Positions 51,726-59,502 of a stretch of 64,000 bases of DNA are shown piece after piece. The notes beneath the pieces were generated by a model. The model was not told the origin of the DNA and did no database searches. It was given only the letters and a program-made list of their open reading frames with translations. Numbering within the stretch: position 1 is the stretch's first letter; every line of letters starts with the position of its first letter. The position numbers and the translations under genes were made by a program. Source of the DNA: Kushneria pakistanensis. GTDB lineage: Bacteria > Pseudomonadota > Gammaproteobacteria > Pseudomonadales > Halomonadaceae. The stretch spans positions 186,001 to 250,000 of the forward strand of contig NZ_BMZM01000001.1 of assembly GCF_014652795.1 (NCBI RefSeq), read 5' to 3'.

Positions 51726-53156
51726 CTACCCCTGTGTCGGCCGGCCGATATGGCGAAGCCTGCGACCGGCCATCAGCGACCGCTCGATCTTCTCGAGTGA
51801 GACACCGCGTGTTTCGGGGACCAGCAACAGCGTCACCGCAATGAAGGCAAGGTTCAACGCCGCGTAGAGCCAGAAGGTCATCGCGTTGCCCAGCACGTTG
51901 ATCAGTGTCAGGAAGGTGGCACCGATGATCATGTTGGCCACCCAGTTGGTCACCGTGGAGCAGGCCACACCAAAGTCGCGCCCCTTGAGCGGCTGAATCT
52001 CGGAGCACAGGATCCAGACCATGGGCGCGGCCGACATGGCGTAGCTGACGACAAACGTTCCCAAAAGCCCCAGCGCCAGATACTGGGTCAGCGCACCCTC
52101 AAGGCCGTATTCAAACAGGGTGCCCAGTGCCAGCATGCAAAGGCCCATGATGGTAAAGCCGATATAAAGCAGCGGCTTGCGCCCGGCACGGTCGACCAGA
52201 CCGACGGCAATCAGGGTGGCCAGTGTCATGACAAGACCAATCACGACCGTGCCCCAGAGCTGTTCGCTGGCACTGTCAAAGCCGGCCATTTCCAGAATGC
52301 GCGGGGCGTAATACAGGATGACATTGGCACCGGTGAACTGCTGCATGAATTGCAATGTGATCCCAAGACCGGTCGAGCGCCGGAAATTGGCATTGCGCTT
52401 GAAAAGCTTCCAGCCCGACTCTCCTACCTTCAGGCTGTCGCGAATGCGTGACATTTCCTCATCGACGCTCTTGTCGTCATGGCCGCGCAGGCGCATCAGG
52501 ACCCTGCGGGCTTCATCAAAGCGTCCGCAGCTTGCCAGCCAGCGCGGGCTGCGGGGCAGAAAGAACATTCCAAGCAGTAAAAGCACGCCGGGAATGGCGA
52601 TGATGCCCAGCATCGCGCGCCAGTTGCCCGAATAGCTGAACAGGGTGTTGGTCAGATAGGCCAGCAAAATGCCGCCCATGATCATCAGCTGGTAAAAGGA
52701 GATCAGACGGCCGCGAATGTGCTCGGGTGCAATCTCGGAGAGGTAGAGTGGGGCGACATAGGAGGAAATGCCTACGGCTACGCCCAGCACCAGTCGTGCC
52801 ACGATCAGCATCTCCGGCGAGACGGCCAGCGCCGAAAGCAGCGCCCCTGCAATAAACACGATGCCGCTGGCCGTAAGGGCCACCTTGCGCCCCAGCCGGC
52901 GTGACACGCTGCCACTGGCGCAGGCGCCCAGCGCGGCGCCCAGCATCATGATGCTGACGATGATCTCCTGCTGGCGGTCACTGACGCCAAAGTCCTTCTC
53001 GATAAAGGGCAGGGCGCCGGAAATGACCCCGATGTCCATGCCAAAGAGCAGGCCGGCCAGCGCTGCAACGCCGCCAATCATGTAGATGGTCGACGCCGAC
53101 GGGCGCGCCGGTGTGGCATGGCGCTCATATGACGCTGCTGTCATGGATGTCTTCAT
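51726..53156 (-). CDS. MFS sugar:proton symporter, GalP/AraE/XylE type
   Basis: A 476-residue porter with 12 helices. Sugar-porter signatures are GLLFGMDIGVISGALPFI, the RRLGRK loop, SEIAPEHIRGRL, the QQFTGANVILYYAPRI sugar-site helix, DRAGRKPLL and PETRGVSLEKIE at the end. It resembles the galactose and arabinose symporters of enterobacteria. The start at 53156 has GGGGAAGG upstream; the frame is open to 53237. An inverted repeat lies in the promoter region. Confidence 0.92.
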   Translation of the reverse strand: MKTSMTAASYERHATPARPSASTIYMIGGVAALAGLLFGMDIGVISGALPFIEKDFGVSDRQQEIIVSIMMLGAALGACASGSVSRRLGRKVALTASGIVFIAGALLSALAVSPEMLIVARLVLGVAVGISSYVAPLYLSEIAPEHIRGRLISFYQLMIMGGILLAYLTNTLFSYSGNWRAMLGIIAIPGVLLLLGMFFLPRSPRWLASCGRFDEARRVLMRLRGHDDKSVDEEMSRIRDSLKVGESGWKLFKRNANFRRSTGLGITLQFMQQFTGANVILYYAPRILEMAGFDSASEQLWGTVVIGLVMTLATLIAVGLVDRAGRKPLLYIGFTIMGLCMLALGTLFEYGLEGALTQYLALGLLGTFVVSYAMSAAPMVWILCSEIQPLKGRDFGVACSTVTNWVANMIIGATFLTLINVLGNAMTFWLYAALNLAFIAVTLLLVPETRGVSLEKIERSLMAGRRLRHIGRPTQG

Positions 53157-53216
53157 TGCCTTCCCCGAAGGAGGTTCTGCGTGCAGGGCACATGGATGCA
53201 TGAATGTCGGGGATAT

Positions 53217-53247
53217 ATGTTGAACATTTAACCTCAATGCTCAACAT
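53217..53247. promoter_or_regulatory. Inverted repeat, candidate operator of the sugar transporter
   Basis: ATGTTGA (53217-53223) and TCAACAT (53241-53247) form a perfect inverted repeat with 17 bases between, about 60 bases before the transporter ATG. Internal TTGAA and CTCAA elements add extra half-sites. The GntR-type regulator encoded just upstream is the natural candidate. Confidence 0.5.
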
Positions 53248-53401
53248 AGACTTTGGCCGTTTCGACCTTGGTCCAGGGCGCAGGGCATGACCTGATGGCA
53301 GATCCCGGTCGGCCTCCAAGCCCTGTTTCAGGCAGCAGGGTCAGACAGGAAATGGCCTGAACGGCACAGGCAGATGGCAGATGTGCCCGGCCGGGTCAGG
53401 A

Positions 53402-54157
53402 TCAGTCGACGCTTTGGGCGTTCAGAGGCAGGTGAGGCGGTACCGGCGCCGGCGTGATGTCCATGTTCAGCGCGCGGGCGGTGTCTTCCAGCACGGCGGT
53501 GGCCGAGTGACAGGCCTCATCGGGCTGGCGCATGCGAATGGCGTCCATGAGCCGGTGATGGCTTTGAAGGCTGTGGGTCGGGTCCAGCGTGCGCGTATTG
53601 CTCTGGGATACCAGCAGGTGAATGGACGGACGCAGCACGTGGGACAGCTGGGACCAGACGATATTATGGGTGGCGTAGTAGATGGCCACGTGAAAGGAGA
53701 CATCGCAGTGATCATGCTGGGTAGTGTCTTTATCCAGATGGTGGCGACGCATGCCCTCAAACGCTTCTTCGATGGCCACCAGATCCCGGGCCGTGGCGCT
53801 GGTGGCCGCCATCATCGCCACCCAGGGCTCGACTGTCAGGCGAAAGCTTAAAATCTCGCGCTGAATCTCCAGATGCGGGCCGGCAAAGCGGGTGATCCAG
53901 TCCGTCACGGCAGGATCCAGAATGTGCCACTGGGAAAATTCGCGCACGCGGGAGCCGTAGCCGGAAATGCGCTCGATGATGCCACCGTTGACCAGCGTTG
54001 CCAGATGGCGGCGCACCACGTTGCGGCTCAGACCGGACTGTCGACAGATATCGAGTTCCTTGGGAATGAAATCGCCCGGCTGATAGTGCCCGTCAAGGAT
54101 CTCCTTGATCAGCTGGTCGGCCACATGGTGCGTGTCATGGGCAGTGGTCTCTTTCAT
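53402..54157 (-). CDS. GntR-family regulator, FadR/FCD subfamily
   Basis: A 251-residue repressor with a winged helix at the N-terminus (about 10-80; YQPGDFIPKELDICRQSGLSRNVVRRHL) and an all-helical FCD ligand domain. The metal-binding Asp and three His expected for FCD are present in DVSFHVAIYYATHN and HHRLMDAI. It lies inside the sugar gene set, between lactonase and transporter, so a sugar acid or lactone is a likely inducer. The ATG at 54157 is preferred to an open frame up to 54199. An inverted repeat upstream may be its own operator. Confidence 0.88.
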   Translation of the reverse strand: MKETTAHDTHHVADQLIKEILDGHYQPGDFIPKELDICRQSGLSRNVVRRHLATLVNGGIIERISGYGSRVREFSQWHILDPAVTDWITRFAGPHLEIQREILSFRLTVEPWVAMMAATSATARDLVAIEEAFEGMRRHHLDKDTTQHDHCDVSFHVAIYYATHNIVWSQLSHVLRPSIHLLVSQSNTRTLDPTHSLQSHHRLMDAIRMRQPDEACHSATAVLEDTARALNMDITPAPVPPHLPLNAQSVD

Positions 54158-54218
54158 GCGATTCTCGGTGGCGGCAGCGTCGATAATAAAAAATACCATA
54201 TCCGGCGCTGGCGCCCCC

Positions 54219-54237
54219 GATACGCCACTATCGTATC
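54219..54237. promoter_or_regulatory. Inverted repeat upstream of the FadR-type regulator
   Basis: GATACG and CGTATC (54219-54224, 54232-54237) form a perfect 6-bp inverted repeat with a 7-base spacer, between the lactonase stop and the regulator start. It could be an autoregulatory site. It does not resemble the ATGTTGA repeat at 53217, so at most one of them is likely to be the regulator's main site. Confidence 0.4.
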
Positions 54238-54270
54238 GAGGGCGGAGCGTGGCGCGGGTCGTATTACGGT

Positions 54271-55155
54271 TCAGGTTGCCGCGTGGCGCATGTCTCGATA
54301 GCGGTGGCCGGGCAGGCCCGGTGTCTCCACGCGCATGGAAAAGAGCGAGCCGGCATCGGGATACTGATCCAGGGTGGATTGCTCCAGTCCCTGACGGGCA
54401 CAGGTGACATAAAGGGTGCGAAGGTCGCTGTCGCCAAAGGTCACCTTGGTCGGATTGGGGGCCAGCAGCGGCACGGTCTCCACCACGTTGCCACGATCAT
54501 CAAGGTGCACCACGACACCGCCGCCGTACATCGCCACCCAGTAGTGGCCGGCCTCATCAATGGCAGCGCCATCCGGGGAGCCGGGCAGGGCAAGCGCCCG
54601 GGTGTCGGCAAAAAGCTCGGGCGTGCCCAGCGTGCCCTGCTCGATATCCAGCGGATAGCGGTAGATATGGTGGGTGGGTGTGTCGCTGAAATAAAGCCAG
54701 CGGTTATCCGGGCTGATCGCGAGGCCGTTGGAGATGGTCACGCCGTCAACATGCTGGCGCGTTTGTCCATCATGGCTGAAAAGGGCTGCCGTGGGATGCT
54801 GTTCTTCGGCGTTCTTGGTCCCTATCCACAGCCGGCCGTGGGCATCGCAGTGGCCATCGTTACACCAGCTGACGGCCGGGTCCTGAGGGCCTTCCACAAG
54901 ATGGTGCTGCTTGTTGCCCTGGTCGTCCAGGTGCCAGAGCCCGGAGCGAAAGGCGGCCAGATAGCCGCCATTTTCATCGGGAACGGCGTAGGCCAGCGGC
55001 TCATCAAAGCGCCAGACCTGGTGCTGGTTGTTGTCGGGATCAAGCTGATGCAGCTCACCGCCCAGAATGTCGACCCAGTGAAGACGCTGCTGATGGCCGT
55101 CCCAGTGGGGCCCTTCGCCCAGCGCCATGGTCAGTGTCAAATGGGGTTCCAGCAT
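54271..55155 (-). CDS. SMP-30/gluconolactonase-family lactonase
   Basis: A 294-residue six-bladed propeller that opens sugar lactones. Metal ligands are recognisable: Glu in LGEGPHW, Asn in WCNDGHCDAHGRLWIGT, Asn in ISNGLAISPD, and Asp in GSPDGAAID. It follows the logical order of the pathway after the dehydrogenase. The ribosome site AGGAGGG is the strongest in the gene set. A CCGATA...TATCGG repeat (55191-55215) lies just upstream and may be regulatory. Confidence 0.9.
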   Translation of the reverse strand: MLEPHLTLTMALGEGPHWDGHQQRLHWVDILGGELHQLDPDNNQHQVWRFDEPLAYAVPDENGGYLAAFRSGLWHLDDQGNKQHHLVEGPQDPAVSWCNDGHCDAHGRLWIGTKNAEEQHPTAALFSHDGQTRQHVDGVTISNGLAISPDNRWLYFSDTPTHHIYRYPLDIEQGTLGTPELFADTRALALPGSPDGAAIDEAGHYWVAMYGGGVVVHLDDRGNVVETVPLLAPNPTKVTFGDSDLRTLYVTCARQGLEQSTLDQYPDAGSLFSMRVETPGLPGHRYRDMRHAAT

Positions 55156-55221
55156 GTTCCCTCCTTGGTTTCAGTGTTGGATGTGATGATCCGATAAGCG
55201 CTAAATGCCTATCGGCGACGC

Positions 55222-55878
55222 CTATGGTGCCTCCAGCCCGGTCAGCTGTAGCCGTGCACTCAGTGTGCCATCGCGGAAATAGTCCGTCTGTACGAGAAGG
55301 CCCGGGTAGCGTGACGTGAAATAAAAATGCAGGCGTCGGTCGGGCTTGTCCTCATCCCAGGCTTCCACATGGCGCGTCTGCCAGCGACCCTGCGGGACCG
55401 GCATTTCCGGGTCATCAATGACCCGCCAGGCCATGTCATGTTCACGCTCTTTATGATCAATGTAGGTAAACGTGCAGGGAGTGGCATTACGGCCGCGGCA
55501 TGCAGGGGCGTCAAATGCCTCACGGCTGAGGGCAAACAGCGCCGCCTGTCGGTCAGGCAGGCTTGAAAGCTGTTTTTCATCCAACCGGTAGGTATCGCCA
55601 AAGCCGAACAGGCGGTAGCGGCTGTAAAAGCTCCAGGGCGCGACAGCGGTGTCACCGCGAAGGTGAAAGCGGCTGTATTCGTAGCCGGTCGCAATCTTGA
55701 TCGAGGCGTGCATGGTGGCGCGCCAGCCATCCTCATCACGCTCAAGCTGATGGGTCATGTCGGCGTTTGGCCAGCCATCAATGGTGAGATGGTAACGGGC
55801 CTCGAAGGGATGAACCTCCTGCGCCTGAAGCGAGGTGGACAGCATCAGGGCCGTCAGAACAATACCTGCACGAAGCAT
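55222..55878 (-). CDS. DUF3108 family exported protein
   Basis: A 218-residue protein with a signal peptide ending SLQAQEV and the beta-rich DUF3108 pattern (FEARYHLTIDGWPNADMTHQ, later YTYIDHKE-like and RRLHFYFTSRYPG). The family is predicted periplasmic or outer-membrane linked and has no established function. One cysteine pair (CRGRNATPC) may form a disulfide. AGGAGA is the ribosome site. It is not obviously related to the sugar genes next door. Confidence 0.78.
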   Translation of the reverse strand: MLRAGIVLTALMLSTSLQAQEVHPFEARYHLTIDGWPNADMTHQLERDEDGWRATMHASIKIATGYEYSRFHLRGDTAVAPWSFYSRYRLFGFGDTYRLDEKQLSSLPDRQAALFALSREAFDAPACRGRNATPCTFTYIDHKEREHDMAWRVIDDPEMPVPQGRWQTRHVEAWDEDKPDRRLHFYFTSRYPGLLVQTDYFRDGTLSARLQLTGLEAP

Positions 55879-55947
55879 GACGTCTCCTGTCAGTAGGGGG
55901 TGGGTCCTGTCAGCAAGGGACAGCGCGTATTTGACCGGGCTCGGGCA

Positions 55948-56877
55948 TCAGTAACCCGTGGCGGGGTCAACGGTGTCGATATGGTCACCGCGCGTCAGCG
56001 CCAGAATATCGGCGGCGAACTGTCGGGCGCCCTCACTGACATCAGTAGGCGCTGCAATGTGCGGCGTTACGATGACGCGCGGGTCCTGCCAGAGGGGGTG
56101 GTGCGCCGGCAGTGGCTCGTCGGGAAAAACATCCAGCATGGCGCCGCGCAGATGCCCGCGCTCAAGGAGGGTGAGCAGGGCATTCGGGTCCAGCGTGGTG
56201 CCGCGCCCGACATTGATGACCACAGCACCCTCGGGCAGTTGCCCGAGACGCTGCTCGTTGAGCAGTCCACGCGTTCCGGGGGTATCCGGCAGCAGATTGA
56301 TGATGACCCGGGAAGTGTTCAAAAGGGTGGTCAGCCCGGCATCGCCATGATGGGTGTCGATCCCTTCACAGTGTTTTGCCGAGCGGCTCCAGCCCTGTAC
56401 GTCAAACCCCTGGGCGCGTATGCGCTGTGCGCAGGCCTGCCCGAGCGTTCCCAGACCCACGATTCCGATGCGCCAGTCACTGCGATCATCCAGCGGCTGC
56501 GCCTGCCAGTGGGTATCAAGCTGCTGGTGGCGATAGCGATCCATGTCCCGATAGAAATGCAGAATGCCGTAGAGCGCGTAGTCGGCCATCAGTTGGCCCA
56601 TGCCGGCATCGCGCAGTCGAGCGATGGGCACATCGGGCAGCTCGGGATGGTTCAGCAGGGCATCCACCCCGGCACCGGCGTTGAGGATCGCCTTGAGCGA
56701 TGAATCCTGGCACGCCAGCAGCGAGGCCGGCGGCTTCCAGACCACGAGAATGTCGGCCGGGCCTTCGCCGGCCTCCTGCGTGGTCACAATCTCCGCCCCG
56801 GGCAGCACCGGGCGCAGTTCACGCCTCAGCGCTCTTTGCCAGCGCTGTGCCTCGGGGGCATGAATCAGAATGCGCAT
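55948..56877 (-). CDS. ghrA: Glyoxylate/hydroxypyruvate reductase A
   Basis: A 309-residue D-2-hydroxyacid dehydrogenase. The NAD(P) loop is GIVGLGTLGQACA (about 138-150). The catalytic Arg, Glu and His lie in VVINVGRGTTLD, DVFPDEPLP and VTPHIAAPT. Length and the GMGQLMADYALYGIL stretch fit GhrA, which reduces glyoxylate to glycolate and hydroxypyruvate to glycerate. GGGGAG lies seven bases before the ATG. Confidence 0.88.
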   Translation of the reverse strand: MRILIHAPEAQRWQRALRRELRPVLPGAEIVTTQEAGEGPADILVVWKPPASLLACQDSSLKAILNAGAGVDALLNHPELPDVPIARLRDAGMGQLMADYALYGILHFYRDMDRYRHQQLDTHWQAQPLDDRSDWRIGIVGLGTLGQACAQRIRAQGFDVQGWSRSAKHCEGIDTHHGDAGLTTLLNTSRVIINLLPDTPGTRGLLNEQRLGQLPEGAVVINVGRGTTLDPNALLTLLERGHLRGAMLDVFPDEPLPAHHPLWQDPRVIVTPHIAAPTDVSEGARQFAADILALTRGDHIDTVDPATGY

Positions 56878-56919
56878 ATCGTCTCCCCTTGTGCGTGCCG
56901 ACCAGCCAGCATCGATGAA

Positions 56920-57867
56920 TCAGAGCCAGCCGCGATGCTTGAAGTAAAGATAGGGCGAGATGCCCGACAGGATCATGATGCCGATGGCAAAAGGGTAGCC
57001 CAGTGGCCAGTGCAGCTCCGGCATGACATCAAAGTTCATGCCGTAGATGCTGGCGATCATGGTGGGGGGCAGAAAGACCACTGCAGCGATCGAGAAGATC
57101 TTGATGATCTGGTTTTGCTGGATGTTGATAAAGCCCTGGGTCGTGTCCATCAGGAAGTTGACCTTGTCGGACAAAAAGGTGTTGTGCGACATCAGCGCGT
57201 CCACGTCCTGGAGCACTTCGCGGGCCTGTTCCTGAAGCTCCGGGTGGCGACGCAGGTGACGCAGCAGAAAATGCAGCGAGCGCTGGGTATCCATCAGGCA
57301 CAGGCGGATCTTGCCGACGCTGTCCTCGACCTTGGCCAGCCGGTCGATGGCATCCTCGAGATCCGAGTCCTCGACCTCCAGCACCTGATGGCTGACCTGC
57401 TCGAGATCGCGGTGCATGTCCTCGACGCTGTCGGCCAGATTCTCCACCTTTTGTTCAAAGATGGTCACCATCAGCTCCTGGGGCGAACCGGCCTCGATCT
57501 GGCCGCGACGCGCCCGCAGGCGCAGCAGCCTGAAATCGGCCAGATCCTCCTCACGCAGGCTCAAAAGCCGCTGGGGCTGGAGAATGAAGGCCACCGTGGT
57601 GTTCTGGTGCTTGCCTTCGTTGCGAGTCAGAAACAGGGAGTGGACGTGGAGGCCATCGGCGTCGGCAAAATAGCGCGCCGAGGATTCAATCTCCTCGACG
57701 TCAGTGCTGCCGGGCAGTTCTTCGGCAAGAAAGGGGGCCAGAGCCTGGCGTTCGCTTTCACTGGGTTCCTGAGCATCGATCCAGGTGGCCTGCCACAAAC
57801 GCTCGTCAAGCGCGTCGTCGGCCAGTTCGTGAATGGTCTGCTGCGCAAGGCTGTAGGTCCTGATCAT
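56920..57867 (-). CDS. CorA-type magnesium/cobalt (or zinc) transporter
   Basis: A 315-residue member of the CorA/ZntB superfamily: a large cytoplasmic domain with a long stalk helix, then two C-terminal membrane helices. The selectivity motif YGMNF (about 274-278) and the preceding VVFLPPTMIASI are typical CorA. The extracellular loop after GMNF is acidic (DVMPELHW). The basic terminus KHRGWL is cytoplasmic. Magnesium is most likely. Confidence 0.92.
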   Translation of the reverse strand: MIRTYSLAQQTIHELADDALDERLWQATWIDAQEPSESERQALAPFLAEELPGSTDVEEIESSARYFADADGLHVHSLFLTRNEGKHQNTTVAFILQPQRLLSLREEDLADFRLLRLRARRGQIEAGSPQELMVTIFEQKVENLADSVEDMHRDLEQVSHQVLEVEDSDLEDAIDRLAKVEDSVGKIRLCLMDTQRSLHFLLRHLRRHPELQEQAREVLQDVDALMSHNTFLSDKVNFLMDTTQGFINIQQNQIIKIFSIAAVVFLPPTMIASIYGMNFDVMPELHWPLGYPFAIGIMILSGISPYLYFKHRGWL

Positions 57868-57941
57868 GGTGGCATTCCAACGCGGTATAAATGGTCCTCA
57901 TGATCCCAGAGCGGAGTGCCATTGCCAAAGACTTTAACAAG

Positions 57942-57964
57942 GCCCGGGCCATGATTCCCCGGGC
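57942..57964 (-). terminator. Hairpin after the chemosensory pair
   Basis: GCCCGGG and CCCGGGC (57942-57948, 57958-57964) form a perfect 7-bp stem with a 9-base loop just after the triple-CheW gene. Only a weak T stretch (CTTGTT) follows on the minus strand. Confidence 0.4.
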
Positions 57965-57979
57965 GAAGGTCCTCTGTCC

Positions 57980-59500
57980 TCAGGCGGGCAGCGCAGATGC
58001 GGCCGAATCGATCATGCTGCAGTGATGGGGCACGTTGATATCAACCAGCAGCGCGGCCAGTGTCTCAAGACACAGCACTGACAGGACTTTCTTGGTGGCT
58101 CCGGTGCCTACCACCACCAGGCGCTTGCACTGCTCGATGGGTGGCGTGCCGGTTTCCTGCTCGCCGCGCCAGCGAATGATCAGGCTGTCCGCCGGGGCAT
58201 CGAGATACTCGATATGGCGCGCGTTATCGATCATGAATCCGACCCGATACTCGCCGCGGTCCACGATCAGAACATCCGTGGCCGGCGTGTCATGGGGTGT
58301 ATTCAAGAGCTGACGCAGATCGATCAGCGAGACCGCCTGGTCGCGATGCGCCATCGTGCCTGTCCAGCCCTCATCGGCACGAGAACTGGGCGTGAAATCC
58401 TCCGGCATGGCGATGACTTCACTGAGCTGTTCCAGCGGGGTGACAAACTGTCCAAAGGCATCAAAATGCACAAACGCAAAGCGACGATAGGGCACTTCCC
58501 CCCGGGCGGTGTGGCCTTCCCGGGCGATATACATCGCTGCCAGCGTCAGCGTATCGGCATCGCGTGCAAAGCGGGTGGCGTCCACCAGCAGCGACTCGCC
58601 CAGCTGCGGGTGGTTGATCATGCCCGAGATGGTGGCTTCGGGATTGTCATGGGATTCGATCAGTGGCATGACGTCATCAGGGTTGTAGGCCATCATGCGG
58701 ATCACCTGATCCACGCACAGCGCCAGAGGCTGTTCGCGTACGGCGACCACGACCATCAATCGGCCTTTCGGCGGGGGGCGATCATCAAGCCCTGCCAGTG
58801 CCAGAGGATCAAAGACCGCCAGCGTCTGACGGCGCAGCGTTGTGGTGCCCATGAAGCCCGGCACGTCCATGACCGGCGCTGACACTGTCTGCAGGGGCTG
58901 GATCTCACGAACCATGGCCGCCGGCAGACTCAGTTGAACGCCACCACAGTCGATCAGCAGGGCGCGTTCGGTATTGATCTTTCGATCCGCAGCCTGCCGG
59001 GTGCCCGGCTGATCACCGTTATCGTGATGCGAGGCGCGTGCCAGCATCATGCCTGGCAGCGCAAACAGGGCGGCGATATCCAGCACGTATACCAGTCTGT
59101 CGCCATCGGTAAAGGCTGCCGGCGTCAGGGGCGGCGCTTCTGATGTAGCGCTGTCCAGTGGTTGCATGTGTTCTGCCGATACGTGTGCGATACCGTGAAC
59201 GGCATCTACACGCAGGCCAAAATGGCCCTCCTGCCAGCGCACGATCGCCACCTGGTCGGCACGTTCACGCGCTCCCTGGCTGTCATCCAGTTGCAGCAGG
59301 CGTGCCAGATCTATCACCGGGATCAGTTCATCGCGCAGCCTGAATGCTCCCAGGGCGAAGGGCGGTGCCATGGGGGCCGGCGTCAACGCATGGGGCAGTG
59401 ACACCACTTCGCGCATGACGTCGGTGGGCAGGGCCACGTTGCTCTGGCCAATGCCCAGTACGCCAAAGGCATCCGATGACATGGTTTGCGCCCGGGACAT
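57980..59500 (-). CDS. Protein with three CheW domains
   Basis: A 506-residue soluble adaptor made of three CheW-like domains (about 8-155, 177-335 and 343-500) joined by short linkers. Each has the CheW pattern of an N-terminal strand pair, a (L/V)(I/F)DL or equivalent strand (LIPVIDLARLL, TLAVFDPLAL, AVSLIDLRQLL) and a late hydrophobic strand. CheW couples receptors to the kinase CheA. A three-domain version could link several receptor or kinase contacts in one chain. It begins 2 bases after the stop of the PAS chemoreceptor gene, so the two are coupled. No CheA, CheY, CheR or CheB gene is in the window. Confidence 0.85.
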   Translation of the reverse strand: MSRAQTMSSDAFGVLGIGQSNVALPTDVMREVVSLPHALTPAPMAPPFALGAFRLRDELIPVIDLARLLQLDDSQGARERADQVAIVRWQEGHFGLRVDAVHGIAHVSAEHMQPLDSATSEAPPLTPAAFTDGDRLVYVLDIAALFALPGMMLARASHHDNGDQPGTRQAADRKINTERALLIDCGGVQLSLPAAMVREIQPLQTVSAPVMDVPGFMGTTTLRRQTLAVFDPLALAGLDDRPPPKGRLMVVVAVREQPLALCVDQVIRMMAYNPDDVMPLIESHDNPEATISGMINHPQLGESLLVDATRFARDADTLTLAAMYIAREGHTARGEVPYRRFAFVHFDAFGQFVTPLEQLSEVIAMPEDFTPSSRADEGWTGTMAHRDQAVSLIDLRQLLNTPHDTPATDVLIVDRGEYRVGFMIDNARHIEYLDAPADSLIIRWRGEQETGTPPIEQCKRLVVVGTGATKKVLSVLCLETLAALLVDINVPHHCSMIDSAASALPA

Positions 59501-59502
59501 GA

